From Rhodoferax antarcticus ANT.BR (GTDB lineage: Bacteria; Pseudomonadota; Gammaproteobacteria; Burkholderiales; Burkholderiaceae_C), in contig NZ_MSYM01000013.1 in the NCBI RefSeq assembly GCF_001938565.1, positions 559,496-623,495 of the forward strand: a stretch of 64,000 nucleotides of DNA, in the 5' to 3' direction. This document shows, one piece after another, positions 16,591 to 24,590 of the stretch (position 1 is the first letter of the stretch; the number at the start of each line of letters is the position of its first letter). A program made the position numbers and the translations under genes. Below the pieces are notes generated by a model, which worked only from the letters and a program-made list of their open reading frames with translations, had not been told where the DNA came from and made no database searches.

Positions 16591-17779
16591 CTAGTGGCCC
16601 ATGTCCAGCGTGATTTCGGTAAATGTAGGTTGGTCGTCGGGGTCAGGTTCGTTGGCTCTGGCCAACGCTTGCGCCTGAGCGCTGGCCTGGTTGGTGAAAT
16701 CATTTTGCAGTCGCCACATCAGGTTGGTGGGTGAGTCTGAATTGGCCAGGCCCTCCTTGCGCTGCACAATGCCGGCGATGATGAGGCGGGCAATGTCTTG
16801 CTCAAAAGTCTGGCTGCCTTCGGCCAGCGACTTCTCCATCGCTTCGACGATACCTGAGAAGTTGCCTTTTTCGATCATTTCACTGACCAGTCGGGTGTTG
16901 AGCATGATCTCCACCGCCGGGGTGCGTGTGTTGGCCACGGTGCGCAGCAGCCGCTGTGAAACGACGGCCTGCATTGCGGCGGCCAGATCGCCCAGCATGG
17001 TCGGGCGTACCTCCACCGGAAAAAAGCTCAAGATACGGCTCAGCGCCTGGTAGCTGTTGTTGGCGTGCAGCGTGGCCAGGCACAGGTGGCCGGTTTGTGC
17101 GTAGGCAATGGCTGCCGACATGGTTTCACGGTCGCGGATCTCACCGATCATGATCACATCGGGGGCCTGACGCAGCGCGTTTTTCAGGGCCAGGGGCAAG
17201 GATTCGGTGTCGGTGCCCACCTCACGCTGGTTCACCACCGAGCGCTTGTTTTTGAACAAAAACTCCACCGGGTCTTCGATGGTCAGGATGTGGCCCGAGG
17301 TGCTGGCATTGCGGTGGTCGATCATGGCTGCCAGGGTGGTGCTTTTGCCCGAACCAGTGGCGCCCACCACCAGGATCAACCCGCGCTTTTGCAGCATCAG
17401 ATCGGCCAGCAGCGGTGGCAGCGACAAAGACGAGATCGGTGGCACCTCGTTGACGATGAATCGGATCACTGCTGCATAAGTGCCGCGCTGGCTCATGGCG
17501 CTGATACGAAAGCGCCCCACGCCCGGCATCGACCAGCCCACATTGAGCTTCGTTTTTTTCCTTTAGCTCGGCAATCTGATGTGCTGGCAGAATTTCGGTG
17601 AGCAAATTCAGTGGCGCATCAGGCGGCAGGATCTGGTTGTTGATTGGCACGCACACGCCGTTGATGCGCACCAGCGCGGGCGATTGGGCTGACAGATAGA
17701 CGTCAGACGCACGTTTTTCAGCCATCAGCCGCAAGATGCGGCGCATGGTGCCCTCGGCAGGGGTGTCTATGCTGGCCAT
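16591..17779 (-). pseudogene. pilU: PilT/PilU-type pilus retraction ATPase, interrupted by a frameshift
   Basis: The two halves together give an intact PilT/PilU-like protein: the N-terminal part (start ATG 17779, KRASDVYLSAQSPALVRINGV) stays in frame to KEKNE, then continues one frame over with NVGWSMPGVGRFRISAMSQRG, Walker A GATGSGKSTT, the Asp box EDPVEFLF, Walker B MIGEIRD and the His box TLHANN. The break lies at about 17545-17560, next to a run of seven A on the coding strand. One base too many there explains it. The family powers type IV pilus retraction (twitching); the C-terminal TFTEITLDMGH suggests PilU. Options are a real pseudogene, transcriptional slippage at the A run, or a sequencing error. 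Confidence 0.8.
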
Positions 17780-17814
17780 GTCAGTGCCTTTCCAGAAACG
17801 TTTTTTAGATCAGG

Positions 17815-18086
17815 CGGCATGTTGGGGACAGAGCAAAAGTTCACTGCGTGTAACTTTTGGTCTTTCCCTCAATATGAACATCCGACGGCATGTTGGGGAC
17901 AGAGCAAAAGTTCACTGCGTGTAACTTTTGGTCTTTCCCTCAATATGAACATCCGACGGCATGTTGGGGACAGAGCAAAAGTTCACTGCGTGTAACTTTT
18001 GGTCTTTCCCTCAATATGAACATCCGACGGCATGTTGGGGACAGAGCAAAAGTTCACTGCGTGTAACTTTTGGTCTTTCCCTCAAT
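17815..18086. repeat. 71-bp tandem repeat, 3.8 identical copies
   Basis: Units begin at 17815, 17886, 17957 and 18028; the first three are identical and the last stops after 59 bases. Each holds a near-perfect hairpin: arms of 16 bases at unit positions 12-27 and 38-53 (14 of 16 paired, inner eight CAAAAGTT / AACTTTTG perfect) around a 10-base loop. The array fills the 318-base space between dapD and the broken pilus ATPase gene. There are no spacers, so it is not a CRISPR array, and there is no T run, so not a simple terminator. Confidence 0.95.
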
Positions 18087-18097
18087 CTCTCAGTAAA

Positions 18098-18907
18098 TCA
18101 TTCAGACTGGTTTTTGGCGCGGGTTTGCGCATCTACATGCTTGACGATGATGGCCGCATACAGGCTGTACTTGCCGCCTTCCTTGGGAAGGTTGCCAGAA
18201 ATCACCACCGAACCTGCGGGCACACGACCGTAGCTCACGGTGTCGGTAGCGCGGTCGTAGATCGGGGTGCTCTGGCCAATGTAGACGCCCATGGAAATGA
18301 CGCAGTTTTCTTCGACGATAACGCCTTCCACCACTTCCGAGCGGGCGCCGATGAAACAGTTGTCCTCGATGATGGTCGGGTTCGCCTGCATGGGTTCCAG
18401 CACGCCACCAATGCCGACACCGCCGCTCAGGTGCACGTTTTTGCCGATTTGGGCGCACGAGCCAACGGCGGCCCAAGTGTCAATCATGGTGCCTTCGTCG
18501 ACATAGGCGCCAATGTTCACGTAAGACGGCATCAGGATCACACCCTTGGCCAGATAGCAGCCACGGCGCGCCACGGCAGGCGGCACCACGCGCACGCCGG
18601 TGGCGCGCATGCCAGCTTCATCCAGGTTGGCAAACTTGGTGGGTACCTTGTCATAAAAACCCAGGTCACCGGCCCGCATGAGCTCGTTGTCTCGCAGCCG
18701 AAAGCTCAGCAGCACGGCCTTTTTGATCCACTGGTGAGTGGTCCACTGGCCCACGCCATCGCGGGTAGCCACACGCAGGGCACCGGTGTTGAGCTGGTGA
18801 ATGACCTCCTCGACCGCGTCTGTGACCTCCTTGGGCGCCGAGGCGGCGGACAGGTTGGCGCGGTCTTCCCAGGCGGCGTCCAGGATGGTTTGGAGTTGTT
18901 CGGTCAT
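18098..18907 (-). CDS. dapD: 2,3,4,5-tetrahydropyridine-2,6-dicarboxylate N-succinyltransferase
   Basis: DapD succinylates tetrahydrodipicolinate in the succinylase branch of lysine and meso-diaminopimelate synthesis. 269 residues. The left-handed beta-helix region is visible as hexapeptide-like repeats ([28 protein letters not shown], then later [10 protein letters not shown]), preceded by the helical N-terminal domain. It lies just after dapC on the same strand, so two consecutive enzymes of the pathway are encoded side by side. Confidence 0.96.
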   Translation of the reverse strand: MTEQLQTILDAAWEDRANLSAASAPKEVTDAVEEVIHQLNTGALRVATRDGVGQWTTHQWIKKAVLLSFRLRDNELMRAGDLGFYDKVPTKFANLDEAGMRATGVRVVPPAVARRGCYLAKGVILMPSYVNIGAYVDEGTMIDTWAAVGSCAQIGKNVHLSGGVGIGGVLEPMQANPTIIEDNCFIGARSEVVEGVIVEENCVISMGVYIGQSTPIYDRATDTVSYGRVPAGSVVISGNLPKEGGKYSLYAAIIVKHVDAQTRAKNQSE

Positions 18908-18967
18908 GGGGCTTGTCTCTCAGGAATAGTGGTTGAAAACGTTGCGGCGCAGCGGTGGATGGGCGTC

Positions 18968-20188
18968 TTAACGCCGCCGACTTTGCACAAACTTGCGGAT
19001 GCGGTGGGCGGCCTCTACACATTCTGCGGTGTCGGCCACCAACGCCATGCGGATGCGACCAGTGCCGGGGTTGCTGCCGTGCGCCTCGCGCGCCAGGAAC
19101 GAGCCCGGCAAAACTATCACATTGTAGTTAGCGTACAGGTCGCGGGTGAACGCCAGCTCATCCCCGGCCACGTCGGCCCACAGGTAAAAACCGGCATCCG
19201 GCAGGGCCACGTTCATCACCGAAGCCAGCAGCGGCGTCACCTCGGCAAACTTGGTGCGGTACAGCGCCCGGTTGGCCACCACATGGGCCTCGTCGCCCCA
19301 AGCGGCGATGCTGGCACTTTGCACCACCGGGCTCATGGCGCAGCCGTGGTAGGTGCGGTAGAGCAAAAATTGGCTGATGATGGCGGCGTCACCGGCAACA
19401 AAGCCGCTACGCAGGCCCGGCAGGTTGCTGCGCTTGGACAGACTGGTTAGCGAGATTAGGTTTTTAAAGTCGTGGCGGCCCAGCTTGGACGCCGCCTGCA
19501 TACCGCCCAGCGGCGGCTCGTCTCGAAAGTAGATTTCGCTGTAACACTCGTCGCAGGCAATCACAAAACCAAAGCGGTCGCTCAAGTCAAACAGCTTTTG
19601 CCATTCGCCGAGCGGCATCATCGCCCCGGTAGGGTTGCCGGGTGAGCAGACAAACAGTTGCTGGGTGCGCGCCCACACAGACTCGGGCACGCTGTCCCAA
19701 TCTGGCGCAAAGTTGCGCGCCGGGTCGCTCGCCACGTAATACGGCTCGCCACCTGCCAGCAGTGCGGCGCCTTCGTAGATCTGGTAGAACGGATTTGGGC
19801 AGACCACGATGGGCTTGTCGCCAGTCACGGCGCTGTCGCCGGGGTCGATGAGGGTCTGGGTGAGGGAAAAAAGCGCCTCGCGCGAGCCGTTGACCGGCAG
19901 CGTTTGGGTGAAAGGGTTCACCGCCAGGTCGTAACGCTTTTTTAGCCAGTTGGCAAAGGCTTGGCGCAGCGAGGGCTCACCTGCTGTGGCCGGATAAGCA
20001 GCCAAGCCGCTGGGGGTGCGGTTGATCGCATCACACAGCGCCTGCTGGATGAAAGTCGGCGTGGCGTGCTTGGGTTCACCAATGCCCAGGCTGATGGGCT
20101 TGTACGCGGGGTTGGGCGTCACGCCGTCAAACAGCTGACGCAGCCGCTCAAACGGGTAGGGCTGCAAGAGGGAAAGCAAAGGATTCAT
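18968..20188 (-). CDS. dapC: N-succinyldiaminopimelate aminotransferase
   Basis: DapC makes N-succinyl-LL-2,6-diaminopimelate from the keto acid with glutamate and pyridoxal phosphate. 406 residues, fold type I class I/II aminotransferase. Family segments: NPLLSLLQPYPFERLRQLF at the N-terminus, VCSPGNPTGAMMP, CDECYSEIYF and the PLP lysine in SLSKRSNLPGLRSGF. Placement directly before dapD supports the specific assignment. Start ATG at 20188; the next gene is divergent, giving a 145-base shared upstream region. Confidence 0.94.
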   Translation of the reverse strand: MNPLLSLLQPYPFERLRQLFDGVTPNPAYKPISLGIGEPKHATPTFIQQALCDAINRTPSGLAAYPATAGEPSLRQAFANWLKKRYDLAVNPFTQTLPVNGSREALFSLTQTLIDPGDSAVTGDKPIVVCPNPFYQIYEGAALLAGGEPYYVASDPARNFAPDWDSVPESVWARTQQLFVCSPGNPTGAMMPLGEWQKLFDLSDRFGFVIACDECYSEIYFRDEPPLGGMQAASKLGRHDFKNLISLTSLSKRSNLPGLRSGFVAGDAAIISQFLLYRTYHGCAMSPVVQSASIAAWGDEAHVVANRALYRTKFAEVTPLLASVMNVALPDAGFYLWADVAGDELAFTRDLYANYNVIVLPGSFLAREAHGSNPGTGRIRMALVADTAECVEAAHRIRKFVQSRRR

Positions 20189-20333
20189 GGGGCGTGATTA
20201 TCCGGGATTGCCTGGGCTGGCTTGTGGTAGGTTAGCCAGTTGGTGCCGTGGTTATAGTGGAAACAGTGAGGCCGTTGGCGTCATCGAGCTGGAAAGTGCC
20301 GGGCAGGTCTTCAAGAAACAAGAGGTAAGCAAT

Positions 20334-21152
20334 ATGCCATTTGAGAAACCCACCATGCTGATTGGCGTGTCAGCGCGCATCTACTACCCGAGCGGCCCGG
20401 TACTCGATCTTGGCGGTGTGTGGACAAAAACGCTGCATTATCTGGAGCAGTCTGTGGCGCTTTGGTTGATCGGGGGCGGCGCCCTTCCGGTGATGATTCC
20501 CGCCTTCGAGTCCGAGAGTCTGTTTCGCAGAGAACACCTCAACCTGCGGCATTATGTGGATGCCCTAGACGGCCTGGTCCTTCAAGGTGGCAACGATGTG
20601 GCACCAGAGTCCTATGGTGAGACGCCGCTGCAGCCCCAATGGCATGGTGACCCGGTGCGGGATCGCTATGAAATGGAGCTGATCCATGCGTTCGTCGAAG
20701 CTGGCAAGCCCGTGTTCGGCATCTGCCGCGGATTGCAGGTGCTGAATGTCGCTTTTGGTGGCACCTTGTGGCAGGATTTGCCGACGCAGTGCCCCGGCGC
20801 AGCGCAGCACATCAGCCCGGGTCTCTACGAAAAAAATGTCCACGCACTGGCGCTCACGCCTGGCGGATGGCTGCACAGCCTGTATCCGCAGGCGACGGAC
20901 TTGTCCGTGAATAGCATCCATCACCAAGGCATCAACACCTTGGCCAGCAGCTTTGACGCGCAAGCCGTCTGCCCGGTCGATGGACGCATCGAGGCCATCC
21001 GCAGGTCTTATGGCAGCTTTGTGGCGGGCGTGCAGTGGCATCCGGAATTTCATTGCACAGAGACGGCGTCGAATTTCAACGATCAGCCAATACTCGAAAG
21101 CTTTTTAAGGGCGGCCAGGGAGCGGCGCACCGGCATAAGCCAAATAAGCTAG
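20334..21152 (+). CDS. Gamma-glutamyl-GABA hydrolase-like class I glutamine amidotransferase (peptidase C26)
   Basis: 272 residues from the ATG at 20334, which has AGAGGTAAG in front; an upstream in-frame ATG at 20187 would add a non-conserved leader. The nucleophilic Cys is in FGICRGLQVLNVAFGGTLWQDL and the His-Glu pair in GVQWHPEF, so the triad is intact. PuuD-type members hydrolyse gamma-glutamyl-GABA in putrescine breakdown. The neighbouring downstream gene is a gamma-glutamyl-ligase-fold protein, so the pair may make and cleave a gamma-glutamyl compound; that is inference. Confidence 0.85.
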   Translation: MPFEKPTMLIGVSARIYYPSGPVLDLGGVWTKTLHYLEQSVALWLIGGGALPVMIPAFESESLFRREHLNLRHYVDALDGLVLQGGNDVAPESYGETPLQPQWHGDPVRDRYEMELIHAFVEAGKPVFGICRGLQVLNVAFGGTLWQDLPTQCPGAAQHISPGLYEKNVHALALTPGGWLHSLYPQATDLSVNSIHHQGINTLASSFDAQAVCPVDGRIEAIRRSYGSFVAGVQWHPEFHCTETASNFNDQPILESFLRAARERRTGISQIS

Positions 21153-21218
21153 CGCGCCGCAGACATCGCTGCCATCGCTAGCAAGCGCAATCAAACTACA
21201 ACGGAACAGGAAAGTATC

Positions 21219-22355
21219 TTGGAATTCACAAAATCAGAAGCACTGACCTTTGGGCTTGAACTTGAATTCCAGATCGTCAATGAAGCCACGGGACGCTTGT
21301 CCCCATCGAGCTTGGCTATTTGGAACGCACTGTCTGAACGGGAAGATCTAGCCAGGTTCTCTTTGGAGGCAACGCTTTCGACGATGGAGATCAATTCGTC
21401 TGTTCACACCTCAGCCGATGCCATGTTTGCGCAGGTGCATGCCTTGGCCGTGCACATTCGCCAAATTGCCAAAGCAGCTGGCCTGGACATTCGCGGGGGT
21501 GGTACGCAGATTGCGCAATTTTGGAACGACCGGGTGATGGCACCGACCCCCCGCGCCAAGGAACTTGAAAGCAAGTTTGGCTTCCTGCCCAAGCGTTTTT
21601 CAACCTATGGGATGCATGTGCATATCGGTATGCCGACTGGCGACGATGCCATTCGCGTCGCGAATGTGCTGCAAGCCCTGTCGCCTCTGCTCATCGCCAT
21701 GACGGCGGCGTCGCCCTATTTGCAGTTGTCAGACACCGGATTCGCTGCAGCCCGCCCCCTGGAAACATTGATGTACCCGCATGGTGGGCCGATGCCAGAA
21801 CTGCGCGACTGGGCGCATTTCGAGGAAGTCACCGAAGAACTTTTCTCCACTGACTTGGCAAGTTCGCTGAAAGACATTTATTGGGATGTCCGCCCCAAGC
21901 CGGAATTCGGCACCGTCGAGATCCGCGTGTTTGATACGCCGCTTTGCGTCAAAAAAGCCGTCGCCATGGCGGCGTTCTCGCGAGCTTGCGCCTCGCTGGC
22001 GCTGCACGGGCAGTTGCGCATGGCGTCAAAGACCCAACCTGCATCTGCCCAACGCGTGAGCCGATTCCTTGCTTGCAAAGAGGGCATGGGGGCAGTTCTG
22101 TACAACCCAATTGCTGGCGAGTGGGTACCAGCGCGCCAATGGATGGGGCAAATCTTTGAGATGTTGAAGCATCAACCCACCTACGCAGTGGATGTATCGC
22201 AACTTAAGTTCCTTGAGAATTTGATGCGCGAACAGCAGGATCATGAAACCATGCGCACCGCTTGGACTGAGGTGCAGGCCAACAACCCAAATCCTGAAGA
22301 CATCGCCTGGAGCCTGCCCAAATATTCCTCGGAAATTTGCAAGCTGCTCACTTGA
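21219..22355 (+). CDS. ybdK: YbdK-type carboxylate-amine ligase (GCS2 family)
   Basis: 378 residues, close to the 372 of E. coli YbdK, which has weak glutamate-cysteine ligase activity. Family segments: FGLELEFQIVN, DIRGGGTQIAQFW, YGMHVHIGMPTGDDAIRV, and DVRPKPEFGTVEIRVFDTPL. The start is a TTG at 21219 preceded by ACAGGAAAG. The C-terminus ends KLLT with its TGA shared with the first bases of the tnpB element, so the last residues or the stop codon may be derived from that insertion. It follows the C26 hydrolase gene by 66 bases. Confidence 0.87.
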   Translation: MEFTKSEALTFGLELEFQIVNEATGRLSPSSLAIWNALSEREDLARFSLEATLSTMEINSSVHTSADAMFAQVHALAVHIRQIAKAAGLDIRGGGTQIAQFWNDRVMAPTPRAKELESKFGFLPKRFSTYGMHVHIGMPTGDDAIRVANVLQALSPLLIAMTAASPYLQLSDTGFAAARPLETLMYPHGGPMPELRDWAHFEEVTEELFSTDLASSLKDIYWDVRPKPEFGTVEIRVFDTPLCVKKAVAMAAFSRACASLALHGQLRMASKTQPASAQRVSRFLACKEGMGAVLYNPIAGEWVPARQWMGQIFEMLKHQPTYAVDVSQLKFLENLMREQQDHETMRTAWTEVQANNPNPEDIAWSLPKYSSEICKLLT

Positions 22356-22374
22356 TGCCTACAAATTCGAACTG

Positions 22375-23589
22375 ATGCCCAATGGGGAGCAGCAGCGCGA
22401 CATGCGCCGGTTTGCTGGTGCGTGCCGATTCGTTTTTAACAAAGCGTTAGCTCTGCAAAAAGCCAATCACGAAGCAGGCGAGAAGTTCATCGGCTACGTG
22501 GCCATGGCCAAGCGTCTGACCGACTGGCGCAATGGAGCCGAGACGCCGTGGCTCAAAGATGCCCCTTGTCACCCTTTGCAGCACGCCCTTAAAGACCTGG
22601 AGCGTGCATACAAGAACTTCTTCGCCAAACGCGCAGACTTCCCGCGTTTCAAACGCAAGGGCAGTGGCGAGAGCTTTCGCTACCCCGACGCCAAGCAATT
22701 CAAACTCGACGCTGGCAATGGCCGCATCTTCCTGCCCAAGCTGGGCTGGATGCGTTTGCGCCTAAGCCGTGAGGTGCTTGGCACGCTCAAGAATGCCACC
22801 ATCAGCCTGAGTGCGGGTAAGTGGTACGTGAGCATTCAGACAGAGCGCGAAGTAGAACAGCCGGTGCCGACCGCCAGCACGGCCATTGGTATCGACATGG
22901 GCATCACGCGCTTTGCCACGCTGTCGGACGGCACGTTCGTTGCCCCGCTTAACAGCTTCAAAAAGCACGAACAACGCTTGGCCCGTTACCAGCGGCGCAT
23001 GAGCCGCAAAGTCAAGTTCAGCAAAAATTGGCTCAAAGCCAAAAGGAGAGTGCAAAACACGCACACCCGTATCAGTAACGCCCGGCGCGACTATCTGCAC
23101 AAGACCTCAACAACGATCAGCCAAAACCACGCTTTTGTGTGTATCGAGGATTTGCGGGTACGGAACATGTCCAAGTCAGCGGCAGGCGATACTGAAAAAC
23201 CGGGTAAAAACGTTCGGGCCAAGTCTGGCCTGAACAAAGCCATCCTCGACCAAGGCTGGTTCGAGTTTCGCCGCCAACTGGAGTACAAACTCGGCTGGAA
23301 TGGCGGGACGCTGGTGGCCGTGCCTGCGCACAACACGAGCAGAACTTGCCCGTGCTGCGGGCATAACGCCAAAGAGAATCGGCTCACGCAATCGAAGTTC
23401 TTTTGTGTCGATTGTGGCTATGAGGAAAACGCCGATGTCGTCGGCGCAATGAATGTATTGGCGCGGGGACACCGCGTTGCAGCCTGTGCAGAGGACGGCT
23501 CTGGCCTGGGGCGCAAGCCCAAGGCGAAACCAGCCTCAGTGAAGCAGGAACCCACCGAAGCGACTATGCACGAGGTTTCTCATGCGTAG
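22375..23589 (+). CDS. tnpB: RNA-guided nuclease TnpB (OrfB), 5'-truncated
   Basis: Family proteins normally begin about ten residues before AYKFELMPNG; here the first possible ATG is the Met inside that motif (22375), giving about 404 residues, while the reading frame is open further upstream into ybdK. The catalytic core is complete: Asp in GIDMGITRFATL, Glu in CIEDLRVRNM, the four-cysteine zinc finger CPCCG...CVDCG, and Asp in NADVVGAMNVL. TnpB uses an RNA from the element's right end to cut DNA at sites flanked by the element's target motif. Loss of the first beta-strand and of a dedicated promoter makes activity doubtful but not excluded. Confidence 0.85.
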   Translation: MPNGEQQRDMRRFAGACRFVFNKALALQKANHEAGEKFIGYVAMAKRLTDWRNGAETPWLKDAPCHPLQHALKDLERAYKNFFAKRADFPRFKRKGSGESFRYPDAKQFKLDAGNGRIFLPKLGWMRLRLSREVLGTLKNATISLSAGKWYVSIQTEREVEQPVPTASTAIGIDMGITRFATLSDGTFVAPLNSFKKHEQRLARYQRRMSRKVKFSKNWLKAKRRVQNTHTRISNARRDYLHKTSTTISQNHAFVCIEDLRVRNMSKSAAGDTEKPGKNVRAKSGLNKAILDQGWFEFRRQLEYKLGWNGGTLVAVPAHNTSRTCPCCGHNAKENRLTQSKFFCVDCGYEENADVVGAMNVLARGHRVAACAEDGSGLGRKPKAKPASVKQEPTEATMHEVSHA

Positions 23590-23631
23590 CACCGTAGGAA
23601 TCCCCGTCGCGCGCGGCGGGGAGGATGTCAA
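23560..23631 (+). ncRNA. Putative omega (reRNA) 3' part of the tnpB element
   Basis: In IS605-family elements the guide RNA overlaps the tnpB 3' end and finishes at the right end. Here a 10-bp stem CCCCGTCGCG / CGCGGCGGGG (one T-G wobble) at 23602-23621 is followed by GAGGATGTCAA. If the usual boundary holds, the guide would begin at about 23632. The 5' limit shown is a guess. Confidence 0.45.
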
Positions 23632-23681
23632 CGCATGATTTGAACGCTGTGGTTGGCCTCCCGGCGCCGGTGGCGTGTCTG

Positions 23682-23999
23682 TCAATGCTCGGTGCCAAGC
23701 ATTGACAAGGCGTCTTGGCGCTCGCCTACTAAGCGAATGACATCCAGATGGTCTGGTCGCTCAAAGTAAAGCCAAACCAACGGGAAGCCAGTGACACGCC
23801 CTGCGCGTAACCCGTCGATGTCAGCAAGCTGTCCCCACCGTGCAGAGCCGATACCCGGATTGCGTTGAATTTGTTCCAGTGCGAATTTCGTTTGTGTCAC
23901 CAGGCCGATCGCGGCTTCCTGCCCCGCTTTTTCTCTGTAATACCGCACTTCGGCCCTTCTGTCCTCTTTGGCCAACGGACGTAAAAGAGCAAGCTTCAA
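23682..23999 (-). CDS. parE: ParE/RelE-superfamily toxin
   Basis: 105 residues with the ParE pattern: an N-terminal strand and amphipathic helix (RPLAKEDRRAEVRYYREKAG), helix GLVTQTKFALEQIQRNPGIGS, then strands LRAGRVTGFPLVWLYFERPDHLDVIRLVGERQD. ParE toxins usually poison DNA gyrase. The ATG overlaps the parD stop by 4 bases, the usual antitoxin-first arrangement. It lies directly after the tnpB element. Confidence 0.88.
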   Translation of the reverse strand: MKLALLRPLAKEDRRAEVRYYREKAGQEAAIGLVTQTKFALEQIQRNPGIGSARWGQLADIDGLRAGRVTGFPLVWLYFERPDHLDVIRLVGERQDALSMLGTEH

Positions 24000-24247
24000 G
24001 CAATTTCATCGCGTGCAATGCCTAACAGTTCCTGGTTGTCGGAATCCGTCAAGGGTTGTGCCGGACCCGAGGACAGGCCCTCTTCAATGAGAGTTCGCAA
24101 TCGCGCCTTGGCTTGCTCAGATTGGTCCTTGCGAACCAGTTCGCGGAAGTATTCGCTCATATTGCCGTAGGCACCCGATTCGACACGGGCTGCGACGTAG
24201 GTACGCATTGAATCAGGAATGGCGATGCTCATGGTGGTGTTGCTCAT
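23996..24247 (-). CDS. parD: ParD-type antitoxin
   Basis: 83 residues. The N-terminal ribbon-helix-helix (TTMSIAIPDSMRTYVAARVESG, then YGNMSEYFRELVRKDQ) is the DNA-binding part of ParD/CopG antitoxins; the acidic C-terminal tail binds ParE. Autoregulation by the ParD-ParE complex at its own promoter is the rule for the family. The upstream region contains GTTAACAACTATTAGTAAAC, AT-rich and promoter-like. Confidence 0.88.
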   Translation of the reverse strand: MSNTTMSIAIPDSMRTYVAARVESGAYGNMSEYFRELVRKDQSEQAKARLRTLIEEGLSSGPAQPLTDSDNQELLGIARDEIA

Positions 24248-24590
24248 GGCCGAAGTGTAGTCAAGTTAACAACTATTAGTAAACATGTTTGAAAGTTGCC
24301 CGGCTCCAAGCCTGCGCAGGTATCGGCCAATCAGCCAGACGGGCTTTTTTTGCAAATCCTTGTCGTTCTCACAACAAAATCGTAACCATCCGCCACAGGG
24401 GGGTGGGGCGGTTTACTGACAGCAAGCGACACTCGGCGGTGAAGCGCACAGCAGACGGTCATTGCCCTCGCCGACGCGGCGCTGTAAAGCGCAAAAGCAC
24501 GGGGACGGCATCGAACCGTTGTCGCCTCAAGTCCTTAGGCGCCACTGAGCTACAGCGCCCCCGAACGCCTCTACACAGGCGCCGAAAAAC
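24248..24590. other. Non-coding gap between parD and murI
   Basis: 343 bases without a credible gene. It holds the parD upstream region, a weak hairpin with a T run at about 24332-24350 (GCCAGACGGGC then T7), and a tRNA-like remnant near the murI end (24487-24563). GGCGCTGTA occurs on both strands (plus at about 24478, minus at about 24550), forming a long-range inverted repeat around the remnant. Confidence 0.5.
24487..24563 (-). other. tRNA-like remnant
   Basis: On the minus strand the sequence has a D-arm-like TGTAGCTCAGTGG, a CGCCT...AGGCG stem-loop at the anticodon-arm place, and a T-arm-like ACGGTTCGATGCCGT. The spacing between the two arms is roughly nine bases too short, the acceptor strands do not pair, and the anticodon cannot be assigned, so it is not a functional tRNA. 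Confidence 0.3.

Larger units (their letters stand above)
22351..23631 (+). mobile_element. IS605-family (IS1341-type) tnpB-only element, left end missing
   Basis: Recognisable transposon sequence starts exactly at the ybdK stop codon with LDAYKFELMPNG, so the left-end hairpin and the tnpB start codon are absent. The right end is intact: a strong hairpin at 23602-23621 followed by GAGGATGTCAA, the usual end of such elements. No tnpA is present, so self-mobility is not expected. Confidence 0.85.

Noticed and set aside
17815-18086. CRISPR array.
   Set aside because: Units are contiguous and identical across the full 71 bases, with no unique spacers and no cas genes in the window.
24332-24350. 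Intrinsic terminator on the plus strand.
   Set aside because: Stem of only four pairs and no plus-strand gene close upstream that would need it.
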